64,000 nt of DNA from Rhizobium halophilum (GTDB lineage: Bacteria > Pseudomonadota > Alphaproteobacteria > Rhizobiales > Rhizobiaceae). Under the pieces are notes generated by a model. It was not told the origin of the DNA, made no database searches, and was given only the letters and a program-made list of their open reading frames with translations. A program made the translations under genes and the position numbers. Every line of letters starts with the position of its first letter. Within the stretch, counting starts at the first letter, position 1. The stretch is from contig NZ_JAKJHS010000002.1 of assembly GCF_021648825.1 (NCBI RefSeq), positions 248,001 to 312,000 on the forward strand, in the 5' to 3' direction. Below are positions 1-6,420 of the stretch, in pieces.

Positions 1-212
1 AAGATGGCGGCGGCGAGAGCGCGGCAGTAATCAACGTCGAAACCGGTCCAGTTGCCGGAGGCGTCCGGAGCAGAGAAGCCTGCAAGGCCGGTGTTGACCA
101 CGCATTGAACGAAACCTTTCGCCTTGACGTCATCGAGAGTGGCAGCCGAGGCAGCGGAGCCCAAGCCGAGGACTGCTGCGCCAATCGTGGCTGACAGAAG
201 CGTCTTTTTCAT
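1..212 (-). CDS. aapJ: AapJ, general L-amino acid ABC transporter substrate-binding protein (5' part only)
   Basis: This is the N-terminal 70 residues of a periplasmic binding protein; the rest lies beyond the left edge. It starts MKKTLLSATIGAAVLG, a signal peptide ending near SAASA, followed by TLDDVKAKGFVQC and TGLAGFSAPD, the usual opening of AapJ, which captures L-amino acids for the AapQMP permease. The start at 212 is preceded by an AAGG-containing ribosome site. The mature N-terminus reads QCVVNTG where AapJ proteins I recall have QCGVNTG. It is divergent from metC. The family call is confident; specificity cannot be checked from the fragment. Confidence 0.85.
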   Translation of the reverse strand, partial: MKKTLLSATIGAAVLGLGSAASAATLDDVKAKGFVQCVVNTGLAGFSAPDASGNWTGFDVDYCRALAAAI

Positions 213-253
213 TTTCCCAACCTTTATCTTTGTGTTTTTTCGTTTCGTCGCCT

Positions 254-272
254 GCTGTTCAGGTCGAACAGC
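254..272 (-). repeat. Hairpin in the aapJ 5' leader
   Basis: GCTGTTC and GAACAGC form a perfect 7-bp stem around a five-base loop. It lies about 40 bases upstream of the aapJ start and downstream of the proposed promoter, so it would be in the leader RNA. Its role is unknown. Confidence 0.4.
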
Positions 273-308
273 GCAACGTCCCGCTGACCTCCCGGCGCGG
301 GAAGCGCT

Positions 309-337
309 ATCACAGTCGCAAACGGCGCCATGGTCAA
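309..337 (-). promoter_or_regulatory. Candidate sigma70 promoter of aapJ
   Basis: On the minus strand TTGACC (337-332) is followed after 17 bases by TGTGAT (314-309), a good -35 and a moderate -10 match. It would place the aapJ leader at about 90-100 bases. Confidence 0.45.
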
Positions 338-540
338 GCCTGCGCCTGCCAGAATGTGTCCGAAAAGAGTCCAGCATGATTAATTTGCGCGCCAGTCCGG
401 CAATGTTCTATATTTTAGGCGAGGCAATGCGAGTTTCGTCGGCAATGCAGATGCTCGGGCATCCGTGTCAGCGAGATGATCTGTCGGTTCAAAGGGTTGA
501 CCGGGGCCAGGGGAGGTAGCAACATCCCTTCCTTCCGACA

Positions 541-1749
541 ATGAGAGCCCTCCCGCAGATGAACAACAAGGCATTCCCCTCCGCCGGCGCCGGCGTAAAC
601 ACGCGGCTCGCCCACATCGGGCACGATCCGCACGCCTATCACGGTTTCGTCAATCCGCCCGTCGTGCATGCCTCGACTGTGCTTTTTCCTGATTGCCGGA
701 CAATGGAGAAGCGCGACCAGAAGTACACCTATGGAACACGCGGAACGCCAACTACCGACGCGCTGTGCGAGGCGCTGGATGAGCTGGAAGGTTCGGCCGG
801 CACCGTACTCGTCCCGTCTGGACTTGCGGCGATTTCCGTGCCCTTTCTCGCCTTTCTGTCGGCGGGCGATCATGCGTTGATCGTCGATTCGGTATACGCG
901 CCGTGCCGTCAGTTCTGTAACACGATGCTGAGGCGGCTCGGCGTCGATATCGAATATTATGATCCTGAGATCGGTGCCGGTATAGAAGGCCTGATCAAGT
1001 CGAACACAAAGCTCGTTCATACGGAAGCGCCAGGCTCCAACACCATGGAGATGCAGGATATTCGCGCCATTGCTGACGCTGCGCACCGGCATGGCTGCGT
1101 GGTGACGATGGACAATACCTGGGCAACGCCCCTCTACTTTCGCCCGCTCGATTTCGGCGTCGATGTCTCGATCCATGCCACCACCAAATATCCTTCGGGG
1201 CACTCGGATATCGTCATGGGGTCCGTGTCGGCCAACGCAAAGTACTGGCCGCAACTGCATGATGCTGCCATCACCATGGGTATCTGTGGCGCACCCGACG
1301 ATGCTTACCAGATCCTGCGCGGGCTACGGTCCATGGGGGTTCGCCTGGAGCACCACCAGAGGAGCGCCCTCGATATAGCCCGATGGCTCGAAAGTCGGGA
1401 TGATGTCGCGCGTGTTCTCCATCCGGCGCTGCCGTCGTTTTCCGGGCACGAAATCTGGAAGCGCGACTTCAAGGGCGCGAGCGGCGTCTTCTCCTTTATT
1501 CTGAAGGTAGAGGACGAACGGCAGTTCAAGGCAAAGGCGCATGCGTTTCTCGACACGCTGTCGCTGTTCGGACTCGGCTACTCTTGGGGCGGCTACGAGA
1601 GCCTCGCCGTCCCGGTTAGCCTCTCCGACCGTACGATCCGCAAGGCACCCCCCGACGGACCGGTCATCCGGCTGCAGATCGGGCTGGAGGACGTGGCGGA
1701 TCTGCGGAAGGACCTTGAGGCGGGCTTCGCCTCCGCTGCGGCCATGTGA
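541..1749 (+). CDS. metC: Cystathionine beta-lyase (Cys/Met metabolism PLP enzyme)
   Basis: It cleaves cystathionine to homocysteine, pyruvate and ammonia in cytoplasmic methionine synthesis. The 402-residue protein is normal for the family. The pyridoxal phosphate lysine is K216 in IHATTKYPSGHSD, and DNTWATP near residue 191 holds the cofactor-binding aspartate. The early stretch VNPPVVHASTVLF is typical of MetC. A second ATG at 559, giving MNNKAF, is an equally possible start, since neither has a well-placed ribosome site. The stop codon abuts the stop codon of the convergent monooxygenase with no base between. Cystathionine gamma-synthase or lyase is a less likely alternative. Confidence 0.88.
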   Translation: MRALPQMNNKAFPSAGAGVNTRLAHIGHDPHAYHGFVNPPVVHASTVLFPDCRTMEKRDQKYTYGTRGTPTTDALCEALDELEGSAGTVLVPSGLAAISVPFLAFLSAGDHALIVDSVYAPCRQFCNTMLRRLGVDIEYYDPEIGAGIEGLIKSNTKLVHTEAPGSNTMEMQDIRAIADAAHRHGCVVTMDNTWATPLYFRPLDFGVDVSIHATTKYPSGHSDIVMGSVSANAKYWPQLHDAAITMGICGAPDDAYQILRGLRSMGVRLEHHQRSALDIARWLESRDDVARVLHPALPSFSGHEIWKRDFKGASGVFSFILKVEDERQFKAKAHAFLDTLSLFGLGYSWGGYESLAVPVSLSDRTIRKAPPDGPVIRLQIGLEDVADLRKDLEAGFASAAAM

Positions 1750-2907
1750 TCAGCCGATTTTGCGGTAGCCGTAGAGCCAGTCGAGATCCGCCGCGAGCGA
1801 TTGCGGCGGACGTAGCGAGAGCACCAGATCCCGTCCAAGGCGGATCGGGCCGCGGGCATGATAGGCGAAGCGGTTGAAAGTGCCGCGAGCACGTGTCCGC
1901 GCGATGCGGGGACCACGTTCGGTTTCGAACGCTTCAAGCGCTTGCGGCGTTGCGTCCTGGGACGACATGTGATGTGCCAAGACGAAGGCATCCTCGATCG
2001 CCATGGCCGCACCTTGCGCCGCGAAGGGCATCATCGCGTGCGCGGCGTCGCCGATCAGCACCGTGTCGCTGCCGTTGTGCCAGCGCCCGGGCAGCATCTC
2101 ATAGAGCGGCCAGAACGTGGGCGGCGGCGCGCTTTGCAAAAGATCCACGATCCGCTCATGCCAGCCGCTGAACTGGCTCAACAGCATGTCTCGCTGAACC
2201 TCCGTCGAACTCGTTTCCCAGCTCTGGCCGGACGGCACGCCGGAGGCGATGGCGACAAGATTGAAGCCGTTTACCTCGTTTAGGGGGTAGCAGACGAGGT
2301 GGGCTGAAGGGCCGAGGAAGGCGGAAACGGCATCGCGAGAGAGAAACGGCGGCGCATGAGCTCGCGAGATGGTGAAGCGCCATGCTATATTGCCTGAGAA
2401 GCGCGGCTCTGGTCCTTTGGGGACGCGGTGACGAAGTTCTGACCAAACGCCGTCAGCGCCCACGATCAGCCGGAAGCGACCAGCCGTACCGCCCTCGAAG
2501 TCGCCTGCCGACATGCGGCTGCCCAATTTCAAGCTGCAAAGCGGTTGCGCCTTTACAGCCTCCAGCAGTGCTGCCTGAAGCGTCGCGCGATGTAGCACCC
2601 CATAGGGTGCGCCCCAACGCTCACGGGCACCATGTCCCGCCGGAACATGGCTGATCGGTCGCAGGTTTGCCCCGGAAACGAGGTTGATGCGAGAAGGCTC
2701 GCACCAATGCGGTTCAAGCGCAGCCAGAATGCCGAATTCATCCAGGATCTGCGAAGCATTCGGGGATACCTGCAAGCCCGCCCCCACTTCGGTGAGAGCA
2801 GGGGCCTGTTCGAAGATCTCGGTGCAAATCCCCTTGCGCGCGAAGGCGAGGGCAGCTGTCAGTCCGGCAATCCCCGCTCCGACGATGGCGATGGGGCGCG
2901 CTTGCAT
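1750..2907 (-). CDS. FAD-dependent aromatic-ring monooxygenase (salicylate hydroxylase-like)
   Basis: This 385-residue flavoprotein belongs to the UbiH/salicylate hydroxylase family, which uses NAD(P)H and oxygen to hydroxylate aromatic substrates. The FAD-binding GAGIAG motif is at residues 10-15, the DG motif (VGADGVW) near 150-154 and the GD motif (IGDAAHAMMPFAAQG) near 285-299. The substrate cannot be read from sequence. The gene lies 20 bases downstream of the CHCC zinc-finger gene on the same strand, so the two are probably cotranscribed. It converges on metC with zero spacing. Confidence 0.85.
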   Translation of the reverse strand: MQARPIAIVGAGIAGLTAALAFARKGICTEIFEQAPALTEVGAGLQVSPNASQILDEFGILAALEPHWCEPSRINLVSGANLRPISHVPAGHGARERWGAPYGVLHRATLQAALLEAVKAQPLCSLKLGSRMSAGDFEGGTAGRFRLIVGADGVWSELRHRVPKGPEPRFSGNIAWRFTISRAHAPPFLSRDAVSAFLGPSAHLVCYPLNEVNGFNLVAIASGVPSGQSWETSSTEVQRDMLLSQFSGWHERIVDLLQSAPPPTFWPLYEMLPGRWHNGSDTVLIGDAAHAMMPFAAQGAAMAIEDAFVLAHHMSSQDATPQALEAFETERGPRIARTRARGTFNRFAYHARGPIRLGRDLVLSLRPPQSLAADLDWLYGYRKIG

Positions 2908-2927
2908 CGGGGATTCGAGGCGCTGGG

Positions 2928-3173
2928 TCAGGCTGCCTGGGCGTGGAAGACGCAGCCCGGAGGATCCGTCTGCTCCGGCTTCAGCGCCGGATTGTAGCGG
3001 TAAAGGGTGGAGCAGTAGGAGCAGACCTTTTCGACGTCATCGCCCATGTCGATATAGATGTGCGGGTGGTCGTAAGGAACGGAGGCGCCGGTGCACATGA
3101 ATTCCCTCACGCCGATCTGGATCATGCGATGGCCGCCGTCGTTCTGGAAGTGCGGGATGCCGTGCCCAGCCAT
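2928..3173 (-). CDS. Zinc-finger CHCC domain protein (NDUFS6-like)
   Basis: This 81-residue protein has the zf-CHCC pattern C27, H36, C51 and C54 (FMCTG, DHPH, VCSYC). The family includes the mitochondrial complex I subunit NDUFS6; the bacterial members are small zinc-binding proteins of uncertain role, perhaps linked to respiratory complexes. I chose the ATG at 3173 (MAGHGIPHF) because a GGAGA site lies six bases upstream. An in-frame ATG at 3185 would put that site inside the gene. It is probably the first gene of a two-gene unit with the monooxygenase. Confidence 0.85.
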   Translation of the reverse strand: MAGHGIPHFQNDGGHRMIQIGVREFMCTGASVPYDHPHIYIDMGDDVEKVCSYCSTLYRYNPALKPEQTDPPGCVFHAQAA

Positions 3174-3325
3174 GATTGTCTCCAATGTTTCTCTTCGCGC
3201 CGGACATTATCGCCCCGCAGGGCGAATGTGTAGTGGGAAAAACCGCCGCACCGGGGATGGAAACCGAGCGGCCCCCCGTTTACATCCAGCAGGACCCTCC
3301 AAGGCGCAGAAGAAAGCCCCAGTTC

Positions 3326-4102
3326 ATGAACCTCAATGCTCCCGCATTCTCCTCGTTCGTCCATGATGACCTTGAACTCTTTTACTTTGACGAGGGAAAT
3401 CCTAGCGGGGAGCCTGTGCTCCTTATCCACGGATTTGCTTCCAGCGCGCTGGTCAATTGGGTGCATCCCGGGTGGTTGAAGACGCTTGGCGACGCGGGCT
3501 ATCGGGTCATTGCCATCGACAACCGCGGTCATGGCCGTAGCGATAAGCCGCGTGATCCCGAGGCCTATCGACCCTGGGTGATGGCGGAGGATGCTGCGGC
3601 GCTCCTCGATCATCTGCGGATCCCGGAGGCTCATGTCATGGGGTATTCCATGGGGGCGCGCATCTCCGTCTTCCTCGCGTTGAAGCATCCGGACCGGGTG
3701 CGCTCGCTGGTACTCGGCGGGCTTGGAAGCGGTATGACCGATGGGGTTGGGGAGTGGGACCCGATCGCCGATGCGCTGGTCGCTCCGTCGCTTGAGGATG
3801 TCTCGCATGAAAGGGGCCGGATGTTCCGCGCCTTCGCGGAGCAGACGAAGAGCGATCGGGAAGCGCTTGCCGCCTGCATTCGCGGATCGCGGGATCTCGT
3901 CACCAAGCAGGACATGGGCCGCATCGAAGCACCCGCGCTGATTGGCGTTGGAACCAAGGACGACATCGCCGGTTCGCCGCAAGAACTGGCAGCCGTGATG
4001 CAGCATGCGACGCCTCTCGACATTCCAGGTCGCGACCATATGCTCGCGGTTGGCGACAGGGTGTTCAAGAAGGCGGTTCTGGAGTTTCTCGAAGGGGCTT
4101 GA
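3326..4102 (+). CDS. Alpha/beta hydrolase
   Basis: A 258-residue cytoplasmic hydrolase of the alpha/beta fold. The oxyanion-hole region is LLIHGFASS near residue 34, the nucleophile is S108 in VMGYSMG, the acid is probably D212 (GTKDD) and the base H238 (GRDHML). NRGHGRSDKP after strand four is typical of esterase and epoxide-hydrolase-like members. Substrate is unknown. The reading frame is open upstream to 3176, but that N-terminus is Arg/Pro-rich and unlike the family, so the ATG at 3326 (MNLNAPAFSSF) is preferred. It is divergent from the zinc-finger gene; the 152-base gap should hold both promoters. Confidence 0.85.
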   Translation: MNLNAPAFSSFVHDDLELFYFDEGNPSGEPVLLIHGFASSALVNWVHPGWLKTLGDAGYRVIAIDNRGHGRSDKPRDPEAYRPWVMAEDAAALLDHLRIPEAHVMGYSMGARISVFLALKHPDRVRSLVLGGLGSGMTDGVGEWDPIADALVAPSLEDVSHERGRMFRAFAEQTKSDREALAACIRGSRDLVTKQDMGRIEAPALIGVGTKDDIAGSPQELAAVMQHATPLDIPGRDHMLAVGDRVFKKAVLEFLEGA

Positions 4103-4157
4103 GGGTTGTTGTCCAGCCTGTGAAGCTAACCATCAACGAAATGCGATGTTGCCGGCG

Positions 4158-4187
4158 TTGGTCTTCCTGTAATGTTCTTTATATAAT
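4158..4187 (+). promoter_or_regulatory. Sigma70-type promoter of cysE
   Basis: TTGGTC (4158-4163) and a perfect TATAAT (4182-4187) are separated by 18 bases and lie just upstream of the cysE ribosome site. Confidence 0.65.
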
Positions 4188-4213
4188 GCCTCTGCGAAAC
4201 CGAGGAGACGGCC

Positions 4214-5038
4214 ATGGCCGCAAGAACCGATATCCGCCCCCAAGAGCCGGTAGCGAGCGTTGATCCGATCTGGGATACGATGCGGCAGGAGGCCCGTGCA
4301 GCCGCCGAGAGCGATCGGCTGCTTGCGGCCTTCCTTTATTCGACGGTGCTCAACCAAACCTCGCTCGAGGACAGCGTCATTCATCGCATCTGCGAGCGGC
4401 TGGATCATGCGGACATGCAGGCGGTGCTGCTCCGGCAGACTTTCGCCGAGATGATGGTCGACTGGCCGGAATGGGGGTCGGTGCTGAGGGTCGACATTCA
4501 GGCCTTCTATGATCGCGACCCGGCATGTTTGCGCTTCCTGGAGCCGGTTCTCTACTTCAAGGGCTTTCACGCCATCCAGACCCACCGGCTGGCGCATTGG
4601 CTTTTGGCGCGGGGTCGGCGGGATCTGGCCCTCTACTTGCAAAGCCGCGCGTCCAGCGTCTTCCAGACGGACATCAACCCCGCGGCACGGATTGGAAAGG
4701 GTATCTTCCTTGACCACGCGACCGGCCTTGTTGTCGGCGAGACCGCGGTGATTGGCGACAATGTGTCCATTCTCCATGGAGTTACGCTTGGCGGCACGGG
4801 CAAGGAGGGGGCAGATCGTCATCCGAAGATCGGCAACGGGGTGCTCATCGGGGCCGGCGCAAAGATCCTCGGCAATATCGAGATTGGTTCCTGCTCACGT
4901 ATCGCCGCAGGCTCCGTCGTGCTGAAGCCGGTGCCGCCGAAGACCACGGTTGCGGGCGTACCGGCAAAGGTCGTGGGCGAGGCAGGCTGCTCCGAGCCAG
5001 CGCGCCTGATGGACCAGATGCTCGGTGCCGATCACTAA
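4214..5038 (+). CDS. cysE: Serine O-acetyltransferase
   Basis: It acetylates serine from acetyl-CoA, the first step of cysteine synthesis, in the cytoplasm. The 274-residue protein has an N-terminal helical domain (to about 140) and a C-terminal left-handed beta helix of hexapeptide repeats (about 150-255). D153, D167, H168 and H203 line up by spacing with the catalytic and serine-binding residues of E. coli CysE (D143, D157, H158, H193). GAG-GAG precedes the ATG at 4214 and a strong TATAAT promoter lies upstream. With metC nearby it makes a small sulfur amino acid neighbourhood. Feedback inhibition by cysteine is usual in the family. Confidence 0.95.
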   Translation: MAARTDIRPQEPVASVDPIWDTMRQEARAAAESDRLLAAFLYSTVLNQTSLEDSVIHRICERLDHADMQAVLLRQTFAEMMVDWPEWGSVLRVDIQAFYDRDPACLRFLEPVLYFKGFHAIQTHRLAHWLLARGRRDLALYLQSRASSVFQTDINPAARIGKGIFLDHATGLVVGETAVIGDNVSILHGVTLGGTGKEGADRHPKIGNGVLIGAGAKILGNIEIGSCSRIAAGSVVLKPVPPKTTVAGVPAKVVGEAGCSEPARLMDQMLGADH

Positions 5039-5161
5039 GATCTTTTCAACAGACGCGGCTCTCGCCGGCATGAAAATGGCCGGACGGGCAGCCTCGCCTT
5101 TACTTTGGTCGCAATGGCGTGGCACAAGCGCCGAAACCGAACCGCTGACGGAGAAGAAGAA

Positions 5162-5365
5162 GTGAAACCAGAAGAAATCAAGAAGCTGGACGGCTATTTC
5201 AAGCGGATGTTCAACCCGCAGATGACGGTCAAGGCGCGCCCGCGGAAGAACGACTCTGCTGAGGTTTATCTGGGCGAGGAATTCCTCGGGGTTGTCTATG
5301 TGGACGACGAGGACGGCGACCGCTCCTACAACTTCTCGATGGCAATCCTCGACGTCGATCTCTGA
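5162..5365 (+). CDS. DUF3126 family protein
   Basis: A 67-residue acidic protein (VKPEEIKKLDGYFKRMF, then EVYLGEEFLGVVYVDDEDGD) matching the small alphaproteobacterial DUF3126 family, whose function is unknown. The GTG start at 5162 is chosen because GGAGA lies about nine bases upstream. An in-frame ATG at 5105 would add a basic tail not typical of the family. It follows cysE at 123 bases on the same strand, an order common in rhizobia. Confidence 0.8.
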   Translation: MKPEEIKKLDGYFKRMFNPQMTVKARPRKNDSAEVYLGEEFLGVVYVDDEDGDRSYNFSMAILDVDL

Positions 5366-5408
5366 GTGTGTGGAGCTGCGGCGCGGTTTGTGCGCCGCAC
5401 AATAACGC

Positions 5409-5440
5409 TTGACTCTCGAGACTCTCTAAACTTCTATAAG
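5409..5440 (+). promoter_or_regulatory. Possible promoter of the phasin gene
   Basis: TTGACT (5409-5414) is followed by CTATAAG (5434-5440). The 19-20 base spacing is long for sigma70, so this is tentative. The element is about 30 bases from the phasin start. Confidence 0.3.
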
Positions 5441-5468
5441 CACATCCGAATGAACAGGGGACGCTGCT

Positions 5469-5828
5469 ATGTTCAATTTCGATGATGCCAGTCTGAAAAG
5501 CAGAGAAGCGATGGAAGCAATGCTGAACAGCTATGCTGAGGTTGCGAACGGCTACCAGTCCATCGCCGCGGAGGCGAGGGAGTTCTCCCGCCGGTCCTTC
5601 CAGGACGTCGCATCGTTCATGGAACAGTTGACTTCGGTGCGCAGTCTGGAAGAGGCCTACCAGTTGCAGACGAGCTTCATGAAGTCTTCCTTCGACGGCT
5701 TTGTGAGTGAGGCGACGAAGATGAGCGACCTTTATGCCGATCTGGCGAAGGCCGCCTGCAAACCCTACGACAGGAAACTCGCGCCCATTCCGTCCTCGAC
5801 GGCAGTGGTAGCCGCGGATGCGGCCTGA
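5469..5828 (+). CDS. Phasin family protein
   Basis: A 119-residue, mostly helical protein of the Phasin_2 type, which coats polyhydroxyalkanoate granules or acts in stress-related carbon storage. Heptad-like helices run from about residue 10 to 95 (SREAMEAMLNSYAEVANGY, FMEQLTSVRSLEEAYQLQ, FVSEATKMSDLYADLAKAA), followed by a Pro/Ala tail. An AGGGGA site lies eight bases before the ATG. A GC-rich hairpin at 5859-5882 follows. The granule-binding role is inferred from family membership; no PHA synthase is in the window. Confidence 0.85.
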   Translation: MFNFDDASLKSREAMEAMLNSYAEVANGYQSIAAEAREFSRRSFQDVASFMEQLTSVRSLEEAYQLQTSFMKSSFDGFVSEATKMSDLYADLAKAACKPYDRKLAPIPSSTAVVAADAA

Positions 5829-5858
5829 CGTTCTGCAAAAAATCGCGCGTTCAACGAT

Positions 5859-5882
5859 GACCGGCGGGTACTCCTGCCGGTC
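5859..5882 (+). terminator. Hairpin after the phasin gene
   Basis: A 10-bp stem (GACCGGCGGG pairing with CCTGCCGGTC, one G-U) with a four-base loop lies 30 bases after the stop. Only a weak T-rich tail follows, so termination may be partial. Confidence 0.5.
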
Positions 5883-6057
5883 TTCGTGATTCGACACATG
5901 CTTCTTTTTGCTGCCGACGCCGCCGCTGCGCGGAATAGTGATTGCGCCCCGGCATGAGGGGCTTAAAATCAGCACCGAATGCACTAAGTTAATAGCGAAC
6001 TGATGTCCGGCACCCGAGTTACCCAAGACCGGCCCGGATAATTGGGGAATGAATGAA

Positions 6058-6411
6058 ATGATCGCACGGCCGATCTTGATGCAAGACGAAAAGAACGGCG
6101 ACGGAGACAACGCAAATCGCGGAACGTCCGTCATAACCCGCACCAAGCCGAAGACGAAGAAACCGAACCTGTATCGCGTACTTCTGCTGAATGATGACTA
6201 CACTCCGATGGAGTTCGTCATTCACATCCTGGAGCGGTTCTTCCAGAAGGATCTTGAGGCGGCAACGCGGATCATGCTCCACGTGCACAACCACGGCGTG
6301 GGGGAGTGTGGAATTTTCACGTATGAAGTGGCGGAGACGAAGGTCAGTCAGGTCATGGATTTTGCCCGGCAGCACCAACACCCGCTCCAGTGCGTGATGG
6401 AAAAGAAGTGA
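6058..6411 (+). CDS. clpS: ATP-dependent Clp protease adaptor ClpS
   Basis: ClpS binds the ClpA N-domain and delivers N-end-rule substrates to ClpAP. The 117-residue protein has the hallmark [17 protein letters not shown], then the [12 protein letters not shown] segment and [12 protein letters not shown]. The preferred start is the ATG at 6058 (MIARPI), since GGGGA lies nine bases upstream; the ATG at 6049 is almost on top of that site. A Lys/Pro-rich stretch ([10 protein letters not shown]) links the flexible N-terminus to the core. clpA begins nine bases after the stop, so the adaptor and unfoldase are cotranscribed. Confidence 0.95.
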   Translation: MIARPILMQDEKNGDGDNANRGTSVITRTKPKTKKPNLYRVLLLNDDYTPMEFVIHILERFFQKDLEAATRIMLHVHNHGVGECGIFTYEVAETKVSQVMDFARQHQHPLQCVMEKK

Positions 6412-6420
6412 GGAACCCAC

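Larger units (their letters stand above)
213..540. other. Intergenic control region between aapJ and metC
   Basis: This stretch of 328 bases lies between two divergent genes and holds no convincing gene. On the minus strand it carries a plausible sigma70 promoter for aapJ and a small hairpin in the aapJ leader (254-272). A purine-rich GGGGAGG at about 509-516 lies too far from the metC start to be a normal ribosome site. I could not pick out a clear metC promoter. Confidence 0.6.

Noticed and set aside
415-1260. Long minus-strand open frame over metC
   Set aside because: It lies antisense to a clear PLP enzyme, shows no family motif and is explained by high GC content.
3950-3974. GGAAC, 18 bases, TT inside the alpha/beta hydrolase gene
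   Set aside because: It fits the bare RpoE2 spacing but lacks the CG before TT and lies in coding sequence with no downstream gene on the strand close by.
5946-5962. GCCCC/GGGGC hairpin upstream of clpS
   Set aside because: Only five base pairs and no T-run; not strong enough to call a terminator.
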